Shown: one piece after another, positions 1 through 11,170 of the stretch
Numbering within the stretch: the stretch's first letter is position 1
How the letters are laid out: the number at the start of each line of letters is the position of its first letter
Assembly: GCA_950022295.1 (NCBI GenBank)
Contig: OX465595.1
Location: forward strand, 430,150,270 to 430,214,269
Direction of reading: 5' to 3'
DNA from: Bromus sterilis
Lineage: Eukaryota > Streptophyta > Magnoliopsida > Poales > Poaceae
DNA: 64,000 bases
Notes under the pieces: generated by a model
Told to the model about the DNA's origin: nothing
Database searches by the model: none
What the model saw: the letters and a program-made list of their open reading frames with translations, nothing else
Made by a program: the position numbers and the translations under genes

Positions 1-2
1 AG

Positions 3-1148
3 CCTTTGCCTATTCCAGAGTGGAAATGGGACAAAGTCGGTATGGACTTCATCACCGGCTTTCCGAAAACCTAGAAAGGAAACGATGCCATCTTCGTTGT
101 CATATATAGACTTTCCAAATTTGCTCACTTCCTTCCAGTTCGCGAGTCTATAACTGCTAGCCAGTTGGCGGACTTGTACGTCTCTAGAATTGTATCCCTT
201 CACGGTGTTCCTTTGGAAATCAATTCTGATCGTGGTAGCCTTTTCACCTCTAGATTTTGGGGAAGCTTTCAGAATGCTATGGGAACTCATCTTTCCTTTA
301 GTACAGCTTTCCATCCTCAGTCTAGCGGTCAAGTCAAAAGGGTTAACCAAATTCTTGAAGACATGCTCAGAGCTTGTGTTATCTCACTCGGAAAGAATTG
401 GGAGAAGTCTCTTCCATTTGCCGAATTTGCTTATAACAATAGTTTTCAATCTAGTCTGAACATGGCTCCTTTTGAACTCCTATATGGACGACGATGTCGA
501 ACACCACTAAACTGGTCAGAAACCGGTGAAAGACAATTATTTGGACCGGACATGATCAAGGAAGCAGAAGAGCAAGTTCGCATTGTTCGTGATCAATTGA
601 AAGCAGCCCAGTCTCGTCAGAAAAGCTACTATGATCGTCATCATAGGCAAGAGAGCTACAATCTGGATGAGAAGGCTTACCTTCGGGTTACTCCTCTAAA
701 GGGAACCCAACGTTTCGGTATCAAAGGAAAATTGGCCCCACGTTACATCGGACCTTTCCGCATTCTAGCTAAACGTGGAGAAGTTTCCTACCAACTTGAA
801 CTACCCCCGCACCTTTCCCGAGTACATGATGTATTCCATGTGTCCCAACTCAGGCGTTGCTTCAAGGACCCCATCCGCGAAGTAGACCATGAAACGCTTG
901 ATCTCCAAGATGACCTTTCTTATCGAGAATACCCCGTTCGTATTCTTGATTCCGCAGAGCGTGTCACTCGTCGTCAGAAGATTAAGTTTCTGAAAGTGCA
1001 ATGGTCACACCACTCTGAGAGAGAAGCCACGTGGGAAAGAGAAGACCGTCTCAGTGCCGAGTATCCCTCCTTCCTCCCGCAGACTTCTGAATCTCGGGAC
1101 GAGATTCTGTTGAGTGGGGGCGAGTTGTCAGAACCCTCTGTTAGGTAA
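3..1148 (+). pseudogene. Integrase C-terminal half plus chromodomain (Gypsy, Tekay type), broken
   Basis: One frame from base 3 to the TAA at 1146-1148 encodes the integrase core after its first catalytic Asp region (PEWKWDKVGMDF), the second Asp (NSDRG), the FHPQSSGQ stretch, the GPF/YQLELP 'GPY' region, and a chromodomain near the end (YPVRILD...KVQW...ATWE). Integrase joins the cDNA to host DNA; the chromodomain guides insertion to certain chromatin. Two faults are visible. A TAG stop lies at 72-74, and the residue where the catalytic Glu of the DDE triad is expected is Lys (GQVKRVNQ, about 350-355; usual form GQxER). The copy should therefore be inactive. The last codons overlap the LTR start, which is usual in this group. 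Confidence 0.9.
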
Positions 1149-4100
1149 TGTGCTAGGATCAAAGTCACCTTGCATCATGTTAAAAATTTCAAAAGAAATC
1201 TTTGAAATCAAATTCAAAAGCAAAATGGGAGAAGGACCCCCCCCCCCCAGATGAATTAATTCAAAAGGCCAGATAAAAATCTTCTCCACAAATTCATGTT
1301 AGATTTTTGAAAAGTCTTATAAATGAGTGTGATCACATATCAAGTGATGTGGGACCCACCCCATGCTCATGGATTTTTCAAATATTCAAACAGTGCCTTG
1401 GAATTAATCAAAAACCCCTATTTGAGTTAAGATTCAAATTATTTGAATTTTAAAAAGTGCCAAACTTTATAAATGGCTAGTCTATATTATTATGAGGCCA
1501 TATAAAAAGTTTCAGCATTTTAGAAAATGGCTAGGTATTTATTTTTGCTAGCCAAAACAAATGTCAGAAAAGAAAACAGAAAAGAAAAAGGAAAAAGGAT
1601 CACCTGGAAGCAGCCCAACTTACCCCCCCCCCCCAGCCTCCAACCGGCCCAGCCCAGCCCACCTAGATCTTGTCGTCTACCTCCACGACGACAAGCAACT
1701 CGGTGGCCGGCATGCCGAGGCCGCCGCCGACGGGCAGGCCACGCAGCTGCCTCCGTGCCTCCTCCAGCATGTCCAGGAGAGAGCCGTGGTCGTCCTCGTC
1801 ACTCTCCACCCCTTTCCCCTCGCTCTCGCGCACTCTGCCGCTTTTCCCCTTCTTCCCCGAGAGCATCCGCCATTCGCCGCCGTGAGGAACCGCAGCCAAC
1901 GCCAGAGAGAAGCCTGGAGACCATGTCCATCGTGCGCGCCATCGTCGACTTCCTCGATCTGGAGAAGCTGGAGGACTAATCGAGCTCGAGGCCAACGCAA
2001 GCTTCACCGAGACCTCGCCGGAGCCGCCGCGCGATTTCTTTGATTCCGGCAACCACAGGGCGTCCCTGACCGCGCCACCGCCTCCGTTGAACTCACGGTG
2101 AGCTCATGGTTCACCCGAGCCATTCCTTCGTCTCCCTCCTCCTCCCTAGCTAGATCCGCCATGAGCGCAGAAGAGCAGCGCCGCCGTGCTCGTCGACGGC
2201 GAGTCTCCATTAAGCATTTGTTCCCGCGGCCATGTCCTTCGCAATCGCCGTGCTACTCTAGTTCGATCCAGCCTAAGCCCGCCCCAACTGGTGCCCTGTA
2301 GCCAAGTTCACCTCGAGCCAGCAGCTCCGCCGCTGCTAGGGCTCGTCGTCGTCGTCAAGCCAGTGCCTCCCAGGTCCCCCACTTGGTTCCATTCGATGCG
2401 CAGCACCAATAGCGAAGTCTCAGTGGTTGCGGCGCTCGATTTGGACCACGGGAACGCCGTCCCCGCGGACGCCGCCGTCCCCTGTGGTCGCCGCCAGTTA
2501 ACCGCCGGTGGGTTAGCCTTAACCCGTGCTTAGCTTAAGCCTAATCCCCCCCCAGTGACTGCCATGTGGGCCCAAGGCCACACTTAACCCCCTGGTTAAG
2601 TTTAAATCGAATTAAACCGTTTTAATTAAACAACAGAGGCTGACCAGTGGGTCCCAGCAGTCAGTGGCCCCCTGACGTCATGCTGATGTCACAGTGATGC
2701 AGTAATGAATTTCCAGTATAAAAAGAATTCAAGAAATTACAGAAATTCCAAAAAAAGGCTGAAACTTTGGAAATTCATAGAAAATTCGTATTAACTCCAA
2801 ATTGGACAAATAATATATGAAAAATGATCAGGAGAAAATAAGCTATCCAAATTTCCAACTTTCAACTATGTTTGAGTTGAATTTAAAATGTGATCAGTAG
2901 CATTTTCTATTTGATTTAAATGGAATTAATTCAAATTCTTTTCAAATGCTTTTGCATTTTGAACCATATCAACATATCACATTATACTTGAACTTCAGAG
3001 GCATATCATACACTTTTCAAAATGGTTCAACTTGATCAAACAATGTCAATTATAACTTGGCTAAAATGAATTCAAATTGGAGTTTGAATTTGCAATTCAA
3101 TTTGCAATATACTCCATTTAAATGGAATTGCTTCACACATCAAAGCATATACATCAAGTTTCAACCTTCAACCATGTGATTGTGCATTGTATTTACTTTG
3201 CTACCTTGTATGTTGTTTGTCGAGTAGAGGTGGAACCGGAACAGGAGGCTGCCCCCTTCGTTGAAGACCCCGAACCCGAACCTCGTCAGCAAGGCAAGCA
3301 AACCCCCATTGATCATGTCGATAAAATCCCACTTCCCTCTCATGTCTAGCTTATGCATTGTATAGGATGATTACCATGCTACGTTTCTACCACATAGATG
3401 AACCCATTCCTTTGCATGACCTATCATTTGTCACAGTAGTAGGCAAACCACAATCCTAGCAACTGTAGGAGTTGATTGATATCATGTGGCCCCTGCAATT
3501 GTTACTGCTTATTGCATGCTTAGAATGATACCATGTTGATACTGTTATGTGAGTCGGGATCGTAGTGATCATGTTGAGGTTGGTGGAAAGGTGTTGGTGA
3601 ATCTACCCTAATACAAGGTGAACGATGAGAGGCTGTGTAGGAGTACACAGTGGGTTGTCTCGTTGAACACCGCCCTAAGTCCGAGTTCTTGTGTGGTGAT
3701 CCAAGATGAAGAGTACAACCACACATTGGGCTCACTAACCCCTCTCAACCTATTAACTCATCCCTTTCGATGTCCAGATGTCGCAATAGTTCGGAGTTCT
3801 GGTAGGTCTTTGGCCTGGCTGCTAAGTGAGAGAACGGCTCACCCGAGACCGGCTTATGCACCACGCACACATCACTTGGGTCCACTTCGGTAAACCGGTC
3901 GGGTTCACGATAGTGGTAGCCAACCCAGGTAGGCGGCTTTCTCGGACTAGATAGGCTATGAGGTAACAGTTGTGGTGAGCATCCTCGCTGGCACCCCTTG
4001 AATGGTGTCGAAATCAAAGGCGGTAACTGATGATCATGTGTGTGTAGCGGTACACCCCTGCAGGGTTAACAAAACTATTCGAATAGTCGCGTCCGCGGTT

Positions 4101-5219
4101 AAGGACTGCTTGGAAAGCTTAGCTTGATTATTAGACAACTTGAACCGGATACTTCTAAAACACACCAAGATAAGTGTGAGTGCTATGGCGTGCTTTCTCG
4201 TGGGGAAGTCGAGGAAGGCACCATAGTGGTGTAATTGGTTGGAGAAATTAGTGGACTCGTGTACGCTTCTTACCTCAAGTCTGGTACTCGTAGTTCAGGA
4301 CTAGCCAAGTCAAAGCTGGCACTTCTGCAAGTGAAACCCCACCTCCCTTTACCTTGATACATGTGCATGAGTAGTATAGCTCCTATGTAAGTCTTGCTGA
4401 GTACGATTTTGTACTCACGTTTGCTTGATCTATGTTTTAGATGAACCCACTGACCCCGAAGGTGGCTTCTTCATCGAGCTCGACGACTGAAGATCAAGCT
4501 AGTCTAGTCCCAGTCAGACGACTGGTTCCCTCGTGGAGGGCTTGTGTTTAAATAAGGCTTCTTAAGCCATTTGTTAAACTTGTCTGTACTTAGACCTACT
4601 TTGCTTCCGCTTGTTTGTTGTAATGTTGGATCACATGCTTGTGATCTCCGTGTGTACTCTGTGAGAGTTATCAATAAAATGTATACTTTGTAGAGAATTG
4701 CAATGATACCTGCTGTTCATACAAGGCATGTGTGTTGCGTGTATGTTTATAACATGCATGTCTTTGTATGGGTTTTCGAAACCTTAGTTGTGATCTGGCT
4801 GGCGGTCTTTCATACACCAAGTGGCCCTTAGATGTGCGCAGCTTGGGGCATCGCGATGCGATTGTTCGAGACTCTGTCTCGTGCACACTTTGTGGTATGA
4901 TCGAGCCCGCCCTAGACCCCGACTAAGTGATCGGGCTGGAGTAAGTCTATGTAAGAGTTATGAGATAGTCGATAGTATGGTTGAGGCGACTTGTCTGTGA
5001 ATATGGGAGTTCATCACCCATATCATTAGACTTGTGTGTGGACGATGAGGACCCATCTCAGTTGATCATCCGGCCTGGATGGGATGCCCCTCGCGTACGA
5101 TGCTTTCCGAGAACGTTCTGTGCTTGGCCTTGTCTGCTTAGACAAGTGGGTACGGTTCTCGGCTCTCCATATGACTATGTCGTAGCGGGACTTGCATACG
5201 CTAACCCCGGGTCCCGACA
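1126..5219 (+). repeat. 3' LTR of the Tekay-type element (4.1 kb)
   Basis: The LTR begins at TGTCAGAACC directly after a purine-rich tract (GTGGGGGCGAG, 1114-1124) and ends at GGGTCCCGACA. It holds several poly-C runs (near 1237, 1623 and 2548), a GC-rich block at about 1600-2530 with no convincing gene, and an AT-rich block at 2600-3120. A polyadenylation signal lies near 4673. The short open frames across 1527-4017 differ between strands, have no recognisable domain, and look like chance frames. The 5' partner LTR is outside the window. Confidence 0.8.
4673..4678 (+). promoter_or_regulatory. Candidate polyadenylation signal in the Tekay LTR
   Basis: AATAAA lies in the 3' half of the 4.1 kb LTR, followed by a T/G-rich stretch, where the R/U5 border of the transcript would be expected. 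This is a motif match only. Confidence 0.45.
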
Positions 5220-5661
5220 TTTTTTTAGCCTTGACTTGGCTGCCATGAAGAGGCATTTCTTTGTTACTAAGACCTCTGACCGCTACGCACTTGATTATAT
5301 TTTGCGGTTTAGAGACGGTGTGGAACGCACTGTCTGTCTACCTGCACCACTTGTGTTTGATTTTTCTCGCAGGAACGGATTTCGCTTTTCAGTTGCCGAA
5401 TTTGAAGAGATCACGGGGAGATAACAGTTTCACGACCCCACAGAGGGGGTCGAGCCAGACGAGGAGGAGCACGTGGTATATCCACCAGTTCAGGAGGAGA
5501 CCGTCACCCCCGGGGGTGAAGGGTCTTCCTCTGGATGGGGGGCTGGACCTTCCTCTTCCACGTGGAAGGAGCCGAGGACTTCAGTGTACTCACCGGAGGG
5601 CTCATACAACCCTTGGGATTACCATTACCCCGGAGTAGGAGGCTACTCGGGACCGCAGTAG
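5220..5661 (+). pseudogene. C-terminal end of the Athila-type 3' ORF (ORF-1-like), split by the Tekay element
   Basis: The frame gives FFSLDLAAMKRH, then ...DYILRF..., LPAPLVFDFSRRNG, QFHDPTEGV, DEEEH and ends at TAG 5659-5661. It aligns through its length with the last third of the intact 401-residue protein of A2 (19753-20958). A TAA at 5422-5424 interrupts the frame. Upstream, the open frame runs on into the Tekay LTR as far as 4981, so about 80 residues of that frame are LTR sequence and not part of the gene. The function of this Athila ORF is unknown; see the A2 copy. Confidence 0.85.
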
Positions 5662-5671
5662 ACGAGCCCAA

Positions 5672-5700
5672 CTTAGGCCAAAAGCCTAAGCTTGGGGGAG
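5672..5700 (+). other. Hairpin plus internal polypurine tract after the A1 ORF
   Basis: Ten bases after the ORF stop there are inverted arms CTTAGGC and GCCTAAG (5672-5678 and 5684-5690), directly followed by AGCTTGGGGGAG. The tract closely matches the 3' purine tract before the LTR (9143-9156). Both the hairpin and the tract recur after the ORF of A2 (19704-19733). The tract could act as a second plus-strand primer site; that is inference. Confidence 0.55.
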
Positions 5701-8700
5701 TACGTGCTCTCCTCCCCTTTCCATTGTATCTACCGTTGGTTCGCTTTTATCTTTTTGCAAGTTTTTTCCTGTTCTTCTTTGTTCTTTTAGTTTGCAAAAA
5801 CCCATAAAGATTTCTCCCTTCTTTTGCTTCCATTAAACCTTAAAACCCCAAAAATATGTTTCCTTTGCTCTTTAGTTTGATTTGTTTTCAGAGTTCAGCT
5901 CAAGTCCGTGATGGCTTTTGATTATAATTTCCTACGATCGATCGTGCAAGTGACAAGGCAGTAATGACGAAGATCGACGGAAGGGAGGCAACAAAGAAAG
6001 CCGGTATGAACTCTTTTTGTTTCTACTTTTGTACATACGCCTGTACTTATGATTAGAAACCAGCTTGTAGCGACATAGTGCTATGTTTACAATGCTTTCC
6101 CAGTGGTTCATGCTTTCTTTGTGGTTAGTCTCAAATAGCTAGAGTTTATAATGTGGTCCTTGAAATGATTGAAATGCATTGCATTGTTCATGGTGTGGCA
6201 TATTGAAGTGGTATTTCCCTCTGGGGGATTCTTGGATTGACTTGGCACATGTTCACGCATGTTAAGACTAAAAAGTCTGTTATGCCTTGATGATCTTTTT
6301 ACTTCAGGGTGAGTTATACGAAAAATGTAATGGTGGACGAGCACCAGGCCGGACTTTATCTAGTCCGTTCGAGTGCTCTAGCGATTAGTACTGCTCCGGT
6401 ATTTACGGCAGCTGTCCCCTGTGTCGCTGCATAGAGCCATGTATTCAGGGGAATCTTTGTAGCTGACACCTCACTAGCGAGTTATGCGTCATTTGCTTGG
6501 ATGTGACTACTCATACTCCAGTCCACTGTACCTCACTTGCTACCTTCACTCGCCATGTACTACTTGAACTTGATTAGACAACGGAGGTTAGACATGCACC
6601 GATACTTGAACTTGATTACAGGAATGCATATTATTGCCTCAATATGAACTGTAGCTTTGCCTGGCAAATGCTCTATTTCCAAAACAAATTAGGAAATTAT
6701 AAAACTGGAAAAAAGACGACTTAAAATAATCAATCATCACTGCTTAACTTGAACACTAATTATAATTATTATCCAAATTATTATTACAAACAAAGATTTT
6801 TCACATGATTACCACACTAACTTTTTACTACTCAGTAATACTTAATCTTATTTTTTACATACGTGGAAAATTTATAGTAATATACTTTCATATGAGGCGT
6901 AAGTTTTTTTTGAGGGGGATATGAGGTGTAAGTAAAAAAAATACTTTAAATATGTATATCAAAATGGGCTAATTTTCTGTTGTTGTTGGGCTCATATTTA
7001 TTTTTTATGTACTAGCAAATCGCCATATTGTTAAATGGAATTTTACATATCCATAACGAATACATACAAGTTTTCACAAGAGAAAGTTTCTTTTGAAACT
7101 TCTAAATATGGTCTTTGATTATTTTTTGTAAAAGGGTTCATGAACCTTGTCCTCTGTAACTTCACACTCACTTGTTCAACTGTATCATCCACTGATAAAC
7201 ACAATCATATTTAGGATTTATAAATTATTAACTTTGTAAATCACAACTAAAATTGGAAGGCCTACTAGTATATTTTTGAGTATTCACCATGCGACTAACT
7301 TAATCACTTTTCTGTTTTGGATTTTGTATTTTACCTAATGCCCTAAAGGATGTTTAACTCAATTTTCAACTTTGAAAGTGGTTACCACATATATCAAGTG
7401 ACTACCTTAATCACTTTGATTGTTTGTGGCAACGACAAATTTAAATCCACATGTCTTGCATTCCAGGTTCGTTACATGAGATTTTGTAAATTATTAAAAT
7501 TTAAAATTCAACTATAAAATGGAACAGAAAATACATTTGTGTGATTAATCAACAAAATGGAGACTTAAATCTAATTATCCAATGCAAAACCTGCCATCTA
7601 CATGATTGCACATGACATTGCAGTAGCAACCAAAAATTCCATTCCACTCCACTAAAACAAAGACAAATTCCATTGGTGATTAAGTTAGAAACAAGATTAA
7701 TATCTAACGACTCCACACAGTTAGATCAAAAAGGTTCAATGGGACGCCCACGTACGAATTTAAAATGGAGTTGCTGCTTGCAATCATGTCAGAACCTGCA
7801 AAAGGAGACTATAGACTAGCAATGGACCAAAGGAGACTTGGGACAGGCGGGCCAACCGCGTACAACACCATCTCTCCGCCCCGTGTATCCTGGAGGTGTT
7901 GAGCAGACAAGCTCTGACAAAGAAATGACATGTGCTAATCTTGAAACGTATGCGAACGGCGCCGATAAAGTCCGACCTGCCGCTCGTCCACCATAAGTCC
8001 ACTCTCGTGAGTTATATCACTTTCATGCCCGATTCAATGTTGTTTTGTCGCTCTGCATGATTATGATTGTTATACTCTCTAGTTGGTCACTTCCCCATCT
8101 TTTGCTAGCCTTCACTAGCACCAAGCGGAATTCTGCTTGTGCTTCCAATCACCTTTCTAAACCCAGTTGTTCCATTTGAGTCCACCATACCTACCTATAT
8201 GTGGTATTTACCGGCCACTCCTAACTTAGACTTTCATGTGTCATCTCGAAATTTATTCAAAAGCTTCTCCTTTGTAACCGTACAAGCTCATGGTGCGGTG
8301 AGGGGAAAATCAGTATCTTTCATGCCAAAAATATTTTGACGGAAGTTTTAACTAGTCAAGAAAAAAATATGAGAGTTACACCTCCCCCATACTTGATGAT
8401 GGAGTGAAATGGACTAAATGCTCCTTCCATCCCTGAGGCAAAATAAAAGGTTCCGTAGACCATCAAAGGATTTATGGATAAGGGAATATGTGTAAGCAAA
8501 AGGCATTAATATGGTTGGCATGGGAGATATTGAGAGACCCTTACCGTTCACCGTTGACTGGAAAGTTGCACCTCTCAAAAGAGTTTTATCTCTGTTTTCA
8601 AAACCAAGAGTTCTGGCACATGTTTAGTCTTTGCTTCCTTTCACGGGTTTTCAACCTTGCCATCAAAAGCCACGGTTCGAGAGTCTCCACCTTCCTTTCT

Positions 8701-9142
8701 CCAAAGCACCAACTATGAGAGCATAATTGTCATTCTTAGTGTAACGTGCATTGTCCCAAAGTATCACATTGTCTTCTGCATGCTTGTGATGTTTCTTACT
8801 TTGAATTCTGAGTTCTAGTCTCCCTTAAAACTCTGGAGGAGTTTCTGCATTTATGTTTTGCTTCACTCATGGAGGCTAGCGAGATACCACTCTGATATGT
8901 TCATGCTATGTGCATTGTGATCTTGAATTGATTTTCAACAGCATATTATTTACTTTTTTGTTTGTGACTGATTACATGAAAGAAGGATTGCTTCGTGCAT
9001 TGTCCTTGTAGCATGGTGTTAAAACTTGCTAAACTCTTTTGTAGTACATGCTTATTTACTCTAGTGAAGCAAAAGAGTTTGTCAAAGTTTTCTTTGTCGC
9101 GTCCAGTTCGTTGAACTGAATTGCTTGAGGACAAGCAATAGC
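5701..9142 (+). other. A1 3' untranslated region, with a MULE inside
   Basis: No gene is visible. Two parts (5701-6318 and 8017-9142) match the equivalent region of A2 on the other strand (17924-19703), including the TGCATTGTTCATGG and CATGCCCGATTCAATG stretches. The part between is the 6319-8007 insertion. Confidence 0.75.
6319..8007. mobile_element. Non-autonomous Mutator-like element (MULE), 1689 bp
   Basis: The sequence is absent from the matching place in A2. It is flanked on both sides by the 9 bp direct repeat TGAGTTATA (6310-6318 and 8008-8016), the duplication length made by Mutator transposases. The ends form terminal inverted repeats of about 40 bp: the left end contains ATGGTGGACGAGC and CGGACTTTATC, and the complement of the right end contains the same two blocks at the same spacing. 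The interior is AT-rich with no transposase frame, so it would need a transposase from elsewhere. Which strand is 'forward' cannot be said. Confidence 0.8.
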
Positions 9143-9156
9143 TAAGCTTGGGGGGT
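9143..9156 (+). other. A1 3' polypurine tract
   Basis: TAAGCTTGGGGGGT immediately before the LTR start TGATACG; this is the primer site for plus-strand DNA in LTR elements. Confidence 0.75.
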
Positions 9157-10557
9157 TGATACGTCTCAAACGTATCTACTTTTCCAAACACTTTTGCTAT
9201 TGTTTTGACTTCATTCTTGGATGATTTGAACGAAACTAACCCGGACTGACGTTGTTTTCAGCAGAGCTACCAGTGATGTTTTATTTTGTGCAGGTTTCTG
9301 GATATTTAGGTACGCTGGAAAAATCCCAAGAAAATATATAAAAAATCAGCATTCCGGAAGCTTTCGAAGATCCAAAGGGGGCCACAGGGCAGCCAGGGGG
9401 CAGCCAGGAGGGTGCCTGGCGCGGCCCAGCCCCTGGTCGCGCCACCTGCCCTCCTGGCTGGGTCCCACACCCCCTGGTGACCTACCTTGGCCCCTATTTA
9501 TTCTTCCGACGAGGAAACCCCGAAAAGGAGGTCGCTTTTCCAATCTACGTCGCGGATCCGCCGCACCCCTCTGTTCTTCCTCGGAGAGCTAATCTGGAGG
9601 CTGAATTGGCCTCCGGTGAGGGGGAAATCATCACCATCGTCATCATCATCGCCTCTCCATCACCCCTCCATCACTTCTCCTCTCATGTGTGAGTAATTCC
9701 CTGCTATAGGCAAAGGGGATGGTAGGGATTGGATGAGTTAGATCATGTAATAGTTCAATCAGATTGTTGGGGGCATGTTGCCTATCATCTACTTGGTGTT
9801 TAGCATCTCTGTTACAACTTGTTGCTCTTAATGCTTGCCACTTTGGGCCCGAGTGCCATGATTTCAGATCTGATCACCCTTTTGTTTCTTGAGTTTGTGG
9901 TGTTCTTGATCCTATCTATGAGTTGTATGCACCTATTATAGTCCGGAACCGGCGATCCCAATGGTGACAGCTTGGGACACCAAAGGGGATGGACTATAAT
10001 TTGAGGATTCCGTGTATCCATGAATTGTTAATGCTTTGTTCCGGTGCTCTTTGACAGGAGTACCTTAATCTCCCTAAGTTCCTTTTGGCCCCGTTTGTAG
10101 CGGGAGGGTAGGACAAAAGATGTTGTGCAAAGTTCTTATTGCAAGCACGTACAACTACCTTGGGATACATGCCTGATGTTTGATATTTGCCTAGATGATC
10201 CTTTGTTTTCTGTGAGCCTTGCCCAAGTTAGAATCTGTTACATGTCCGTACTCATCCAAGCAGCGCCCAACCATCCATCTCCCTAGCCTACAGTGTTTTC
10301 CTTCTGCTGGTTACTAGTTGTTTACCTTTTCTATTCCATTATCACTGTTACCACTATTATCATCACCACTACCACCACCATATCACAGTTGCTACTAATA
10401 CCTTTGTGCAAGCAAGTGTGTATTTCAGGTGCGGTTGAATTGAAAACTCAATTGTCAAAGCCTGTACGTATTCTTTGTGTCCCCAAGTGTCGAATCAATA
10501 AATTGGGTTATCTTGCCCGCGAAGACTATCTCGATCCCCTACAGTTGAGGGTTATCA
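9157..10557 (+). repeat. A1 3' LTR (1401 bp)
   Basis: It starts TGATACGTCTC and ends GAGGGTTATCA. It contains a GC-rich block (about 9370-9480), an ATC-rich short repeat (9630-9665), and a stretch near 9990 that matches the A2 LTR in reverse. The open frames in it are not shared in frame with the A2 LTR and are treated as noise. Confidence 0.85.
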
Positions 10558-11170
10558 ACATAGCCTCATAATCCATCAGATCCCAGCAAACTCAGCATAG
10601 CAACAACATAAAGAATTACATATGTGCCTTGATCATGTAGGGAAACTCACAAGGTCTAATCCATGAAGAACAAAGAGGGGAGGAGAACATCACATAGCTA
10701 CTGATCATGGACCCATAGTCCAAGGTGGACTACTCACGGATCATCCGGGAAGCGTCCATGGTGGTGGAGAAGCTCCCGGAGGTCAATCCTCCCTATGGCA
10801 GGGTGTCGTGAAGAGGTCTCCTGATGCTCCCGATTTTGGAAGCGCGGCGGCGGCGGAACAAAGGCGAGATCACAAAAAAGGGTTCTGTCCTTGGGGGTTT
10901 CGGGACAAGAGATAAATATAGGCAAAGGGGGCAGCTAGGGGGCACCAGGGGTAAAGGCACCCCCCTGACGCGGCCCCACCGTAGGGCGCGCCGGGAGGGC
11001 GCCTGGGGCCTTGGTGGGTCCCCTCCGATCCCCTTTCGGGATTCTGTAAGGTTCCCGTACGCTGATTTTTTATTGGATTTTTCTGGAATTTTTGGAGCAT
11101 TTTTAATAAGGGGGAAACCTGAAATAAAAAGACAGCAGAAAACAAGAACTCGCACTGGGGTGTACTGAGT
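10558..11170 (-). repeat. M2 3' LTR, right fragment
   Basis: It begins directly after A1. Its first 175 bases match 15648-15822. The rest has the pattern of these LTRs: a GC-rich CGCGGCC/GGGCGCC block near 10970-11010, then an ATTTTTCTGGAATTTTT stretch near 11080. The right border (LTR start in element sense) could not be fixed; 11170 is approximate. Confidence 0.6.

Larger units (their letters stand above)
1..5219 (+). mobile_element. Tekay-type Ty3/Gypsy chromovirus, 3' part
   Basis: The window opens inside the pol gene of a plus-strand Gypsy element and runs through its whole 3' LTR. The order integrase, chromodomain, polypurine stretch, LTR is that of chromoviruses of the Tekay/Del type. 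The LTR starts with TGTCAG and ends with CCCGACA, giving the expected TG...CA with short inverted ends. Directly after 5219 the sequence becomes the ORF of an Athila-like element, so this element inserted there. Gag, protease and reverse transcriptase lie left of the window, as does the other target-site copy. Confidence 0.85.
5220..10557 (+). mobile_element. Athila-like Gypsy element A1, 3' part
   Basis: Plus-strand remnant made of the end of the Athila-type 3' ORF, a hairpin and internal purine tract, a long 3' untranslated region, the 3' purine tract and a complete 3' LTR. The parts match, in order, the minus-strand element A2 (16520-20958), except for a 1.69 kb insertion at 6319-8007. Its 5' part is left of the Tekay insertion, outside the window. 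The right flank ACATAGCC continues into sequence that is intact in another LTR copy (15648 on), so A1 inserted into the left LTR of remnant M2. Confidence 0.85.

Noticed and set aside
1527..2533. GC-rich overlapping frames on both strands in the Tekay LTR, as if a host gene
   Set aside because: Three or more frames are open at once with Ala/Arg/Pro/Ser-rich translations, as expected from GC-rich DNA; no domain is visible, and the stretch lies inside a bounded LTR.
3520..4017. Short frames on both strands in the middle of the Tekay LTR
   Set aside because: No domain, no codon pattern, and the position within an LTR makes chance the better explanation.
10293..10571. A 92-codon frame with a hydrophobic start and Thr/Ile repeats in the A1 LTR
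   Set aside because: Made of an ATC/ACC short repeat; it is not open in the A2 LTR.
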